Shown here piece after piece: positions 34,844 through 42,963 of a stretch of 64,000 bases of DNA. This stretch comes from Belnapia mucosa (GTDB lineage Bacteria > Pseudomonadota > Alphaproteobacteria > Acetobacterales > Acetobacteraceae), in assembly GCF_016775475.1 (NCBI RefSeq), contig NZ_JAEUXJ010000010.1, forward strand, positions 62,001 through 126,000. The letters are read 5' to 3'. Numbering within the stretch: the stretch's first letter is position 1; the number at the start of each line of letters is the position of its first letter. The notes beneath the pieces were generated by a model. It did no database searches. It saw only the letters and a program-made list of their open reading frames with translations, and was not told where the DNA came from. Position numbers and translations under genes: made by a program.

Positions 34844-36939
34844 AAGCTGAAACGGCGGAGCACGTTCTCGAGCAGGCGGGAGACCGGGTTAACGTAGCCG
34901 GCATGGGATAGGCTCCCGGCGAAGGTGATGGAACCGGTGGAGAAGAAGGCGCCGCCCCCCGCCGTCTCGCCATAGACGATCTCGGCCCGCACTAGATCCG
35001 GTGCCGGTTCGCCATTGATGGTGGTCAGCCGGCCCAGCAATTCCTCTGGCACCGTGACGAAATGCGGCTGATGCGCCTCGGATCGCGCCAGGATCGCCGT
35101 CCCTGGCGGGGTGCCCAGCAGCGGGTCGGCCCGGTCCAGCTCGAACCCCGCCGCGCCGCCGCCCGAAAGGCCGAAATTGCCGATCACCGCTGGCTCGATC
35201 CCTTCCCAGATCCAGGCGAGATGCGGCGGCGTGGGCAGGCGGCGGTAATGCGAGCCCTCGAAGGCGCCCTGGCCGGAGAAGCCGACGCCGCAGAGCAATT
35301 GCGGCGGGCGGCCGTTGCGGCGCCACAGCCCGCCGAGCGCGCCGTCGAACTGGTGCCAGTATTCGCCCGGCTCGGCGGCCCAGGCGCGGATGCCGCCCTC
35401 CGCCCGGCGCAGCTCCAGCACCGGGCCGCGGCGTGCCACCTTCCAGTAGAAGCCGTTGCCGCCGAGATAGGCGAGCCGCCCGCCGCCATCGACATAGGAC
35501 TGCAGCGCGTCGAGCGTGCCCTGGGTGTGGTATTCCGGGTGGCTGCCCGTCACCACCGCCTTGTAGGGGGCGAGCAGCGCCAGCCCTTCCTCGTCCAAGT
35601 CCTCATCGGTGATGACGTCGAAGGCGAAGCCAAGCTCCTCCAGCCAGTCGGTGATGTGGCTGTCGGCCGGGAAGTGGCGCAGGCCGGAGCCGCGCGGGTC
35701 GTCGAAGGTCAGGAAGCCCGGCCGCATGGTCAGGATCGGCCGCAGCCGCGTGGTGAAGCCGATCCCGCTGCCATCCGGGTGGCGGTTGTAGGTGCTGTGG
35801 GTGAAGTCGTGATGGTCGTCGGGGTTGTGCGGCCAGGCGCCCCAGGCCTCGACCCGCGCCCGGAAGGCCGCATCGAAATTGCCCCGGGCATGGTTGGCAT
35901 AGGCCTGGTAGGTGAAGGTGCTGGCGAGGAAGGCGATGGGCGCCCGTGCCTCGCCCCTGGGGGGCAGGACATAGAAGGGGATGATGTCCTCCGCGCCCTC
36001 CGCCCGCAGCCGCACGCCATAGACGCCACTGCGCATGTCCGGCGGGATCGGCACCGTGAAGGCGGTCTCCCAGCCGCAATCGGCGAGGTCGTCGGTATGG
36101 AAATGGATGGCGGCATAGTGGCGAGGGGCGTGGCGCCAGCAATGCTCGGCCCCGGTCCAGCGGCTGCCGCGCATCGCCCGGGCCGGCAGGTTCACCAGCC
36201 GCCCATGCAGCGCGCCAGGGCCACGATCGCTGATGGTCTGGGTGTGGATGCCCTCGGCGAAGTCCCACCAGGCGAGCACCCGCCCCTCCGCCAGCAGCGC
36301 CTCCGGCGCTTCCAGCCCGGCCGGGGCAATGCCCGCCAGCAGCAGCGGGTCCTCCAGCCTTCCGTCAGTGCCGGTGCCGAAGGCGATGCGCGCGGCGCCG
36401 GACCAGTCGGCCTCCGCCAGCGCCGTCTCCGCCTCGCCCTCGTCGTCCCGGCCGGCAATGGGCGAGAGCGCCCGCTGCGACAGGCGCAGCCGGCCCTCGC
36501 CGATCCGCACCGCCACCTCGTACCAGCGGCGGGGCAGGGGCGCCGGCACCGTGCAGGCCGCCCCATCCGCCTCGGCCCGCAACCCCTCGGGCGAGAGGCT
36601 GAGGCGCAGCGCATGGTCGCCGACCTCGAGCGCCAGGGGCACCCCGCCCTGAAGCCAGGGCTGCAGCCGCAGCAGCAGGGTGAAGGCGCGGCCCAGAGCC
36701 AGCCGCCCCTCGGCTTCGCCATGGGAGCCGAGCGCCACCGCCTGTTCCCGCGCTGGATACTCGCCCGCCCAGTCGGCCTCGACCGGGATCAGCCGCATCC
36801 CCGGCCCCGCCGGGTTCGGGTCGGCATGGCGGATTCGCACCAGGTCGGCGCGGTAGGGCCGCGCCGCGGAGACCTTCACCGCCAGCGCCTCGCCCGGCCG
36901 GGCCGAGAACCGGTCGAGATACCCGATCAGCGGCAGCAT
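34840..36939 (-). CDS. N,N-dimethylformamidase large-subunit-like protein
   Basis: A 699-residue protein resembling the large (beta) subunit of N,N-dimethylformamidase. An N-terminal beta-rich region begins LIGYLDRFSARPGEALAVKVS. A LamG-like jelly roll occupies about residues 90-290. Then come the family stretch SGVYGVRLRAEGAEDIIPFY and the API-FLASTFTYQAYANHARG block. A Rossmann-like region follows with DEDLDEEGLALLAPYKAVV and GSHPEYHT. Characterised members hydrolyse dimethylformamide to dimethylamine and formate with an iron centre and a separate small subunit; no small-subunit gene is seen here, so the real substrate may differ. Start fixed by a G-rich ribosome site; coupled to pepN. Confidence 0.78.
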   Translation of the reverse strand: MLPLIGYLDRFSARPGEALAVKVSAARPYRADLVRIRHADPNPAGPGMRLIPVEADWAGEYPAREQAVALGSHGEAEGRLALGRAFTLLLRLQPWLQGGVPLALEVGDHALRLSLSPEGLRAEADGAACTVPAPLPRRWYEVAVRIGEGRLRLSQRALSPIAGRDDEGEAETALAEADWSGAARIAFGTGTDGRLEDPLLLAGIAPAGLEAPEALLAEGRVLAWWDFAEGIHTQTISDRGPGALHGRLVNLPARAMRGSRWTGAEHCWRHAPRHYAAIHFHTDDLADCGWETAFTVPIPPDMRSGVYGVRLRAEGAEDIIPFYVLPPRGEARAPIAFLASTFTYQAYANHARGNFDAAFRARVEAWGAWPHNPDDHHDFTHSTYNRHPDGSGIGFTTRLRPILTMRPGFLTFDDPRGSGLRHFPADSHITDWLEELGFAFDVITDEDLDEEGLALLAPYKAVVTGSHPEYHTQGTLDALQSYVDGGGRLAYLGGNGFYWKVARRGPVLELRRAEGGIRAWAAEPGEYWHQFDGALGGLWRRNGRPPQLLCGVGFSGQGAFEGSHYRRLPTPPHLAWIWEGIEPAVIGNFGLSGGGAAGFELDRADPLLGTPPGTAILARSEAHQPHFVTVPEELLGRLTTINGEPAPDLVRAEIVYGETAGGGAFFSTGSITFAGSLSHAGYVNPVSRLLENVLRRFSL

Positions 36940-37000
36940 CCCCGCCCCCCCTTTTGTCCGCGGCCAGGATGCCCCAGGCTTGGCGGCAGGAGGAACCCCC

Positions 37001-38167
37001 ATGGATTTCGCGCTCAGCCCCGAACAGGAGGAGATTCGCCGCTCGATCGGCGCCATCTGCGCCCGGTTCGACGATGCCTATTGGCTGCGGAAGGACAAGG
37101 AGGGCGGCTTCCCGCACGACTTCCACCATGCGCTCGCCGAGGCCGGCTGGCTCGGCATCTGCATCCCGGAGGAGTATGGCGGCAGCGGACTCGGCATCAC
37201 CGAGGCGGCGCTGATGATGGAGGCGATCGCCGCCTCCGGCGCCGGGATGTCGGGCGCGACCGCCGTCCACCTCAACATCTTCGGCCTGCATCCGGTGGTG
37301 GTGCATGGCACGCCGGAGCAGAAGGCGCGCATGCTGCCGCCCATCGCCCGCGGCGAGGTGAAGGCCTGCTTCGGCGTGACAGAGCCGACCACCGGCCTCG
37401 ACACCACACGGCTGAAGACGCGCGCCGAGCGGCGGGGCGACCGCTACATCGTCAACGGCCAGAAGGTCTGGATCAGCACCGCCCAGGTCGCCGACACCAT
37501 CCTGCTGCTGGCCCGCACCACGCCCATCGAGCAGTGCCGCAACCCGGCCGATGGCATCAGCCTGTTCTACACCAAGCTCGACCGCAGCCGTGCCAGCATC
37601 CGCGAGATCGACAAGATGGGCCGCAAGGCGGTCGATTCGAACGAGATCTTCTTCGAGGATATGGAAGTCCCGGTCGAAGACCGGATCGGCGAAGAGGGGA
37701 CGGGCTTCCGCACCATCCTGCACGGGCTGAACCCCGAACGGGTGCTGATCGCCGCCGAGGCCATCGGCATCGGCCGCGCCGCCCTATCCCGCGCCGCCGC
37801 CTATGCGCGGGAGAGGACGGTCTTCGGCCGGCCCATCGGCCAGAACCAGGCGGTGCAGCACCCGCTGGCCAAGGACTGGATGGCGCTGGAGGCGGCCTGG
37901 CTGATGACCTTGCAGGCCGCCTGGCGCTACGACCAGCACCTCGACTGCGGCGCCCAGGCCAATGCGGCGAAATACCTGGCGGCGGAGGCGGCGCGGGAGG
38001 CGACGCAGAACGCCGTCATGACCCATGGCGGCTTCGGCTATGCGCGCGAATACCATGTGGAGCGCTTCCTGCGCGAAGCGCTCATCCCCTGGATCGCGCC
38101 GGTGAGCCCGAACCTGATCTGCTGCTACATCGCGGAACGGGTTCTGGGCCTGCCGAAGAGCTACTGA
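37001..38167 (+). CDS. Acyl-CoA dehydrogenase
   Basis: A 388-residue FAD enzyme that forms the trans-2 double bond of an acyl-CoA. It has CFGVTEPTTGLDTT (FAD-binding block), VNGQKVWISTAQVAD, MGRKAVDSNEIFFEDMEVP, ARERTVFGRPIGQNQAVQHPL and HGGFGYAREYHVERFLREA. The usual C-terminal catalytic Glu (YEGT context) is replaced (APVSPN). Glu246 in LNPERVL occupies the alternative position used by isovaleryl/long-chain-type enzymes, so it is the likely base. AGGAGG precedes the ATG at 37001. Divergent from the dimethylformamidase-like gene with a 61-base gap. Confidence 0.9.
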   Translation: MDFALSPEQEEIRRSIGAICARFDDAYWLRKDKEGGFPHDFHHALAEAGWLGICIPEEYGGSGLGITEAALMMEAIAASGAGMSGATAVHLNIFGLHPVVVHGTPEQKARMLPPIARGEVKACFGVTEPTTGLDTTRLKTRAERRGDRYIVNGQKVWISTAQVADTILLLARTTPIEQCRNPADGISLFYTKLDRSRASIREIDKMGRKAVDSNEIFFEDMEVPVEDRIGEEGTGFRTILHGLNPERVLIAAEAIGIGRAALSRAAAYARERTVFGRPIGQNQAVQHPLAKDWMALEAAWLMTLQAAWRYDQHLDCGAQANAAKYLAAEAAREATQNAVMTHGGFGYAREYHVERFLREALIPWIAPVSPNLICCYIAERVLGLPKSY

Positions 38168-38171
38168 GCCG

Positions 38172-39143
38172 CTACTCCACGCGGATGTTGTTCGCCTCGA
38201 TCACCTGCCGGAACTGCTCCCGGTGGGTCTTGAGATAGGCGGTGAAGTCGGCGGTGTTGCGGGCCTGGGCCTGGAAGCCGATGGCGGCCATGCGGGACTT
38301 CACCTCATCGGTCGCCATGGCGCGCTCGGTCTCCGCTGCCAGCCGCTCGATGATCGGCGCCGGCGTCCCGGCCGGCATCATATAGCCGCCGAAGGCGCCG
38401 ACATCGAAGCCGCGCGCCTCGGGCAGCTGGGCGAGGGGCGTGATGTCGGGTGCCAGCGGGCTGCCGGCCGCGAGCGAGATGCCGAGCGCGCGCAGCGCCC
38501 CCTGCCGCACCAAAGGCCCGGTCGCCGCCAGCGTGTCCACCGCGAAATCAACCTGTCCCGCCACCACCGAGGTCAGCGCCGGCCCGCTGCCGGCGAAGGG
38601 AACATGCACGGTCTCCAGCGCGGTGCGGCTCAGGAACATCAGGGTGATGAGATGCGCCGCCGCCCCGGTGCCGGAGGTGGCATAGGTGTATTTCCCCGGA
38701 TTCGCCTTCACCACGGCGAGGAATTCCGCCGCCGTGCGGGCCGGGAAATTTGGGTTCACCGTCAGTAGATAGGGCGAGATGCCGATCATCGCGACCGGGG
38801 CAAAATCCTTCTCCGGATCATAGGCCGTGCGCTGCACCAGCGGCGCGGTGGTGATGGGCCCGGTCGAGGCGGCGAGGATGGTGTAGCCATCGGGCGGCGA
38901 CTTGGCGACGGCATCCGTCCCGATCATGCCGCCGGCGCCGGCCTTGTTCTCCGGCACCAGGGGCTGGCCCCATTGTGCCGCGACCTGCTGCCCGGCGACC
39001 CGGGCCATGAGGTCCGTCGCCTGGCCCGGCGGCCAGGGCACGATCATGCGGATGGGCCGCGAGGGGTAGGGCCCCCCCTGGGCGCGGGCGAGGCGCGGCG
39101 CGGCGAGGCCCGCGGTGGCAAGCAACAGGGTGCGGCGGTCCAT
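38172..39143 (-). CDS. Bug/TctC-family periplasmic solute receptor 2
   Basis: A 323-residue receptor. The leader DRRTLLLATAGLAAPRLARAQ has an RR pair and an AxA-like cleavage site, followed by YPSRPIRMIVPWPPGQATDLMAR. Further family blocks are ENKAGAGGMIGTDAVAKSPPDGYT, VHVPFAGSGPALTSVVAGQVD and GTPAPIIERLAAE. No permease gene is adjacent. It converges on the acyl-CoA dehydrogenase (4-base gap) and lies 64 bases downstream of another Bug gene on the same strand. Confidence 0.9.
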   Translation of the reverse strand: MDRRTLLLATAGLAAPRLARAQGGPYPSRPIRMIVPWPPGQATDLMARVAGQQVAAQWGQPLVPENKAGAGGMIGTDAVAKSPPDGYTILAASTGPITTAPLVQRTAYDPEKDFAPVAMIGISPYLLTVNPNFPARTAAEFLAVVKANPGKYTYATSGTGAAAHLITLMFLSRTALETVHVPFAGSGPALTSVVAGQVDFAVDTLAATGPLVRQGALRALGISLAAGSPLAPDITPLAQLPEARGFDVGAFGGYMMPAGTPAPIIERLAAETERAMATDEVKSRMAAIGFQAQARNTADFTAYLKTHREQFRQVIEANNIRVE

Positions 39144-39207
39144 GGTGACGTTTCCCAGACTTTCTTTCGTTGCCAGGAGGATGGGGCCAAGGCGCCCGCT
39201 TGCCAAG

Positions 39208-40173
39208 CTACTCCACGCGCATCGCCGCCCGCCGGACCACCGGTGCCCAGCGCGCCCGGTCCTCCGCGAAATAGCGGGCGAAGGCCTCCGGGCTCTCGCT
39301 CGGCTCCACCTCCAGCCCGCCTTCCAGCAGCTTCCGTCGCACCTCGGGGTCGGCGAGGGTCGCATTCAGCGCGGCGAAGAGGGTGGCGATGCGGTCGGGC
39401 GGAGTCCCGCCGGTGCCGAGGAGGGCAAACCAGGTCGCCGCCTCGATCTGCGGGAAACCCTGTTCGCCGGTGGTCGGCAGTGCCGGCATGGCGGTGCTGC
39501 GCCGCTGCCCGGCGATGGCAATGGCGCGCAGCGCGCCGGACTGGATATGCGGCTGCATCGGCGCCAGCGCATTGGTGAAGACCGGCACCCGCCCGGCCAG
39601 CACGTCGTTCAGCGCCGGGCCGGTGCCGCGATAGGGGATGTGCTCCATCTCCACCTCCAGCGCCTGGGCGATCATCGCCCCTGCTGCATGGCCGGTGCTG
39701 CCGACGCCGGGCGAGGCATAGGAGAGGGGCGGGGAGGAGCGCCGCGCCACCGCCTGCAATTCCTTCAGGCTGTGCACCGGCAAGGACGGATGCACGACGA
39801 TCACATTCGGTCCGAGCGCCATCATGCCGATCGGGGCGAAGGCGGTGGCGACGTCATAGGGGACGCGCGCCTGCACCAGGCTGGTGATGGTCAGGCTGCC
39901 GCTGCCGCCCAGCACCAGGGTGTAGCCATCCGGTGGCGCCTTGGCGACGACCTCGGCACCGAGCATGCCACCGGCGCCGCCGCGGTTCTCGATGACAATG
40001 GGTTGGCCGAGCCGCGCCGCCATCCCCTCCGTCACCAGCCGGCCGACGATGTCGTTGGTGCCGCCCGGCGGCCAGGGGATGACGAGGCGGATGGGGCGGT
40101 TGGGGAAGGGGCCCTCGGCGCGCGCCAGGCTCGGCGCGGCCATCAGCCCCGCGACCAGCGCGCGCCGCCGCAT
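39208..40173 (-). CDS. Bug/TctC-family periplasmic solute receptor 3
   Basis: A 321-residue receptor with leader RRRALVAGLMAAPSLARA and mature start FPNRPIRLVIPWPPGGTNDIVGR. IENRGGAGGMLGAEVVAKAPPDG, MEHIPYRGTGPALNDVLAGRV and GTPPDRIATLFAAL are characteristic. Its ATG overlaps the stop of the formaldehyde dehydrogenase gene by one base (TGATG), so the two are co-translated. The ligand is unknown. Confidence 0.9.
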   Translation of the reverse strand: MRRRALVAGLMAAPSLARAEGPFPNRPIRLVIPWPPGGTNDIVGRLVTEGMAARLGQPIVIENRGGAGGMLGAEVVAKAPPDGYTLVLGGSGSLTITSLVQARVPYDVATAFAPIGMMALGPNVIVVHPSLPVHSLKELQAVARRSSPPLSYASPGVGSTGHAAGAMIAQALEVEMEHIPYRGTGPALNDVLAGRVPVFTNALAPMQPHIQSGALRAIAIAGQRRSTAMPALPTTGEQGFPQIEAATWFALLGTGGTPPDRIATLFAALNATLADPEVRRKLLEGGLEVEPSESPEAFARYFAEDRARWAPVVRRAAMRVE

Positions 40174-41285
40174 CAGTAGATGACCACGCTGCGGATGCTC
40201 TCGCCGCGCTCCATCAGCTCGAAGCCATGGTTGATCTGCTCGAGCGGCATGGTGTGGGTGATCAGGCTGTCGATGTCGATCTTCCCTTCCATGTACCAGT
40301 CGACGATCTTCGGCACGTCGGTCCGCCCCCGTGCGCCGCCGAAAGCGGTGCCACGCCAATTCCGCCCGGTGACGAGCTGGAAGGGCCGGGTGCTGATCTC
40401 CTCGCCGGCGCCGGCGACACCGATGATGATGCTCTCGCCCCAGCCACGATGGGTGCATTCCAGCGCCTGGCGCATCACCTTGGTATTGCCGATGCACTCG
40501 AAGGAGAAATCTGCCCCGCCGCCGGTCAGGTCGATGATCGCCTGCACCACCTTGTCGGCGCCGACCTCGTTCGGGTTGATGAAATGGGTCATGCCGAACT
40601 GGCGCGCCATCGCCTCGCGCGCCGGGTTCAGGTCGATGCCGATGATCTTGTCGGCGCCGACCATCCGCGCGCCCTGCAGCACGTTCAGCCCGATGCCGCC
40701 CAGGCCAAAGACTGCGACATTGGCGCCCGGCCAGACCTTGGCGGTGTTGATGACGGCGCCGACGCCGGTGGTCACGCCGCAGCCGATATAGCAGATCTTG
40801 TCGAAGGGCGCGTCCTCGCGGATCTTCGCCAGCGCGATCTCCGGCAGGACGGTGAAATTGGCGAAGGTGCTGCAGCCCATATAGTGCATCACCCGCGTGC
40901 CCTCGCAGGAGAAGCGGCTGGTACCGTCCGGCATCACGCCGCGACCCTGGGTCGCGCGGATCGCCGTGCAGAGGTTGCTGCGTTGGCTGAGGCAGGTTTT
41001 GCACTGCCGGCATTCCGGCGTGTAGAGCGGGATCACATGGTCGCCCGGCTTCAGGCTGGTGACGCCGGCGCCGACCTCGCGCACGATCCCGGCGCCCTCA
41101 TGCCCGAGGATGGCCGGGAACAGCCCCTCCGGGTCGCGGCCGCTCAGGGTGTACTGGTCGGTATGGCAAAGGCCGGTCGCCATCACCTCGACCAGCACCT
41201 CGCCGGGTTTCGGCCCCTCGATCTCGATGGTCTCGATGCTCAGCGGCTTCCCCGCCGCCCAGGCCACCGCCGCGCGTGTCTTCAT
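40173..41285 (-). CDS. frmA: S-(hydroxymethyl)glutathione dehydrogenase (class III alcohol dehydrogenase)
   Basis: A 370-residue zinc alcohol dehydrogenase of class III, which oxidises the glutathione adduct of formaldehyde to S-formylglutathione with NAD. The catalytic zinc ligands are GLCHTDQ and ILGHEGAG. The structural zinc loop is PECRQCKTCLSQRSNLC. IRATQGRGVMPDGTSRF and GGARGRTDVPKIVDWYM are class III-specific blocks. The NAD site is VFGLGGIGLNVLQGA. No esterase (frmB) or FrmR repressor is nearby; the downstream coupled gene is a Bug receptor. A role in C1 detoxification is established for the class; other substrates are possible. Confidence 0.9.
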   Translation of the reverse strand: MKTRAAVAWAAGKPLSIETIEIEGPKPGEVLVEVMATGLCHTDQYTLSGRDPEGLFPAILGHEGAGIVREVGAGVTSLKPGDHVIPLYTPECRQCKTCLSQRSNLCTAIRATQGRGVMPDGTSRFSCEGTRVMHYMGCSTFANFTVLPEIALAKIREDAPFDKICYIGCGVTTGVGAVINTAKVWPGANVAVFGLGGIGLNVLQGARMVGADKIIGIDLNPAREAMARQFGMTHFINPNEVGADKVVQAIIDLTGGGADFSFECIGNTKVMRQALECTHRGWGESIIIGVAGAGEEISTRPFQLVTGRNWRGTAFGGARGRTDVPKIVDWYMEGKIDIDSLITHTMPLEQINHGFELMERGESIRSVVIY

Positions 41286-41374
41286 GGCGTCTCGTCCCCT
41301 GGCTATCCGTGCGGCCAATCTGGCGCCAAGCGCGACCCCGGTCCAGGATTTGCGATACCGGAGGTATCCAGGAC

Positions 41375-41776
41375 ATGGGCAGGATCGAATATCCCCAGCC
41401 GCAGGGGTTGCTGAACAACCCGGCCTTCTCGCAGGTCGTCGTCGCCTCGGGATCGCGCACGATCTACACGGCCGGCCAGGTCTCCATCGATGAGCAGGGG
41501 AGGCTGGTCGGGGCCGGCGACCTCGGCGCCCAGACCGCGCAGGCGATGCGCAATGTCGGGCTGGCCCTGGCCGCGGCAGGCGCATCCTTCGCGGATATCG
41601 TGAAGATCACGATCTATGTCGTGGACTACCGGCCGGAGCACCGGCCCATCATCGGCCAGGCCCGATCGCCCTTCTTCGCCGGCCGGACGCCACCGGCCAG
41701 CACGCTGATCGGCGTCTCCGCCCTCGCCATGCCGGAATGGCTGATCGAGATCGAGGCGGTTGCCGTGCTCGCGTAG
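41375..41776 (+). CDS. Rid-family protein lacking the canonical catalytic arginine
   Basis: A 133-residue trimeric-type RidA-fold protein. IYTAGQVSIDEQGRLVGAGD, the TAQAMRNVGLALAAAGASF helix, DIVKITIYVVDY and the C-terminal IEIEAVAVLA match the family. In canonical RidA the imine deaminase arginine lies in PARSxxxV near the C terminus. Here the aligned stretch is PPASTLIGV, with Ser at that position, so the enzyme is probably of a Rid subfamily without RidA deaminase activity. GGAGG lies upstream of the ATG at 41375. Divergent from the formaldehyde dehydrogenase gene. Confidence 0.88.
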   Translation: MGRIEYPQPQGLLNNPAFSQVVVASGSRTIYTAGQVSIDEQGRLVGAGDLGAQTAQAMRNVGLALAAAGASFADIVKITIYVVDYRPEHRPIIGQARSPFFAGRTPPASTLIGVSALAMPEWLIEIEAVAVLA

Positions 41777-41793
41777 CGAGGGCTGAGGCAGCC

Positions 41794-41837
41794 CCCTCCG
41801 GTGGCGGAACGGCTTTGTGCCGCCGCCGTCCGGAGGG
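41794..41837. terminator. Hairpin between convergent Rid-family and DUF3597 genes
   Basis: CCCTCCGG (41794-41801) is the exact inverse of CCGGAGGG (41830-41837), and the inner GGCGG/CCGCC can extend the stem. It lies in the 72-base gap between two convergent stop codons and probably terminates both transcripts. No T tract follows. Confidence 0.55.
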
Positions 41838-41848
41838 AAGCGCGATGC

Positions 41849-42253
41849 TCAGTCCCGCAGCTCGGCCGGGACCTTGCCGCCATTCTCGGCCAGCTTCTGC
41901 ATGACCTGCTTGTGCAGCCAGATATTCATCGAAGCGGAGTCGTTGGTGTCGCCGCTGAAGTGCAGCTCCTGCGCCAGGGACTTCCGCGCCTCCAGGCTGC
42001 TGTCGAGGTCGAGCAGCTTCATCAGGTCGACGATCGAATGCCGCCAGTCGAGCCGCTGCGAGGCCTTCTGCGCCAGGCCGTTGAGGATCGCCTCGACATC
42101 CACCTGCGCCATGGCCGATGCGGCGCCGGCCGGCGCGGCAGTGGGTAGGTCATCGCTCGGCGCCGGGGATTGCGGCGGGCCGCCGGCCGGGCCGGCGGGG
42201 GCGGCCTGGGCGTGGCCACGCAGCTTGTCGAGGATACGGCCGAAAATGCTCAT
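41849..42253 (-). CDS. DUF3597 domain-containing protein
   Basis: A 134-residue protein. The N-terminal FGRILDKLRG is followed by a flexible Ala/Pro-rich linker (about residues 14-46). The C-terminal DUF3597 helical domain then has VDVEAILNGLAQKASQRLDWR, SIVDLMKLLDLDSSLEARKS and MNIWLHKQVMQKLAENGG. The domain fold is small and helical with no known activity, and may bind peptidoglycan- or LysM-associated partners in other proteins. AGGAG precedes the ATG. It follows the DUF1028 gene on the same strand by 53 bases. Confidence 0.9.
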   Translation of the reverse strand: MSIFGRILDKLRGHAQAAPAGPAGGPPQSPAPSDDLPTAAPAGAASAMAQVDVEAILNGLAQKASQRLDWRHSIVDLMKLLDLDSSLEARKSLAQELHFSGDTNDSASMNIWLHKQVMQKLAENGGKVPAELRD

Positions 42254-42306
42254 GCGGAGTCTCCTGTTGGATAACCCCCTAACGATCCGGCCCCGCCTCG
42301 GGTTCG

Positions 42307-42963
42307 CTAGATGACCGGTGCATCCTCCGGCGCTAGCGCCCGCTGCCGGAAGCCATCGGCCAGGGGGGCGTATTCCTCCCAGAGGGCGCGCAGCGCCGGC
42401 AGCGGCGCCGGTGCCTTGTCCACCCGCAGGTCCACATAGGGGAAGCTCTCGCCCCAGACGACCATCAGGCTGGCCGAGCTGACCTCGCCATGCTCGCCGC
42501 CCGCAGCCTCGCCCGCCTCCAGCGCCCGCAGCAGCCGTTCGGCCAGCGGCGCCCCGGGCGCGGCGAGGAAGGCCGCGACCATCGCCCCCGGCACCGCCTC
42601 GGTCGAGAGGATATTGCCCAGCGCCACCACATCGGGCCCATGCGCCGCGGCGCGTTCCGGCTTCACCCGCGCCCCGTCGAAATGCGCCGTCCGCCCGGCC
42701 GCATCCATCACCGCGATCTGCCGCCAGGCATGGTGCGGGGTGGAGGCGACCAGCGCCGCCACGGTCTCCTCGGCCGAGCAGCCGGAGCGCAGCAGGGCCA
42801 GGCCGCGCGGCCCGAGTCCCGGATCGGTCCGGTGCTGGGTCAGCACCGCCCCCACCCCCGCGGCGCAGAAAGGGACCCGGCTGCCTACCGCGATGGAGGA
42901 GGTGGTAACGGCGGCGCCGAATTGCCCCGTCCTGGCGCAGCGCCCGATCAGGGAGAAGGTCAT
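42307..42963 (-). CDS. DUF1028 family putative Ntn-hydrolase-like protein
   Basis: A 218-residue DUF1028 protein. FSLIGRCARTGQFGAAVTTSS followed by VGSRVPFCAAGVGAVLTQH is the family N terminus, and GPDVVALGNILS the second block. The fold is thought to be Ntn-hydrolase-like; the family is recurrently found with amidohydrolases and peptidases. The ATG overlaps the stop of the amidohydrolase gene upstream (ATGA), which supports a shared pathway. Confidence 0.88.
   Translation of the reverse strand: MTFSLIGRCARTGQFGAAVTTSSIAVGSRVPFCAAGVGAVLTQHRTDPGLGPRGLALLRSGCSAEETVAALVASTPHHAWRQIAVMDAAGRTAHFDGARVKPERAAAHGPDVVALGNILSTEAVPGAMVAAFLAAPGAPLAERLLRALEAGEAAGGEHGEVSSASLMVVWGESFPYVDLRVDKAPAPLPALRALWEEYAPLADGFRQRALAPEDAPVI

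Noticed and set aside
31781..34897. Open frame of over 1,000 codons antisense to pepN
   Set aside because: It is out of frame with, and opposite to, a clear aminopeptidase N with an intact zinc site. Its Arg/His/Gly-rich composition is typical of antisense frames in high-GC DNA.
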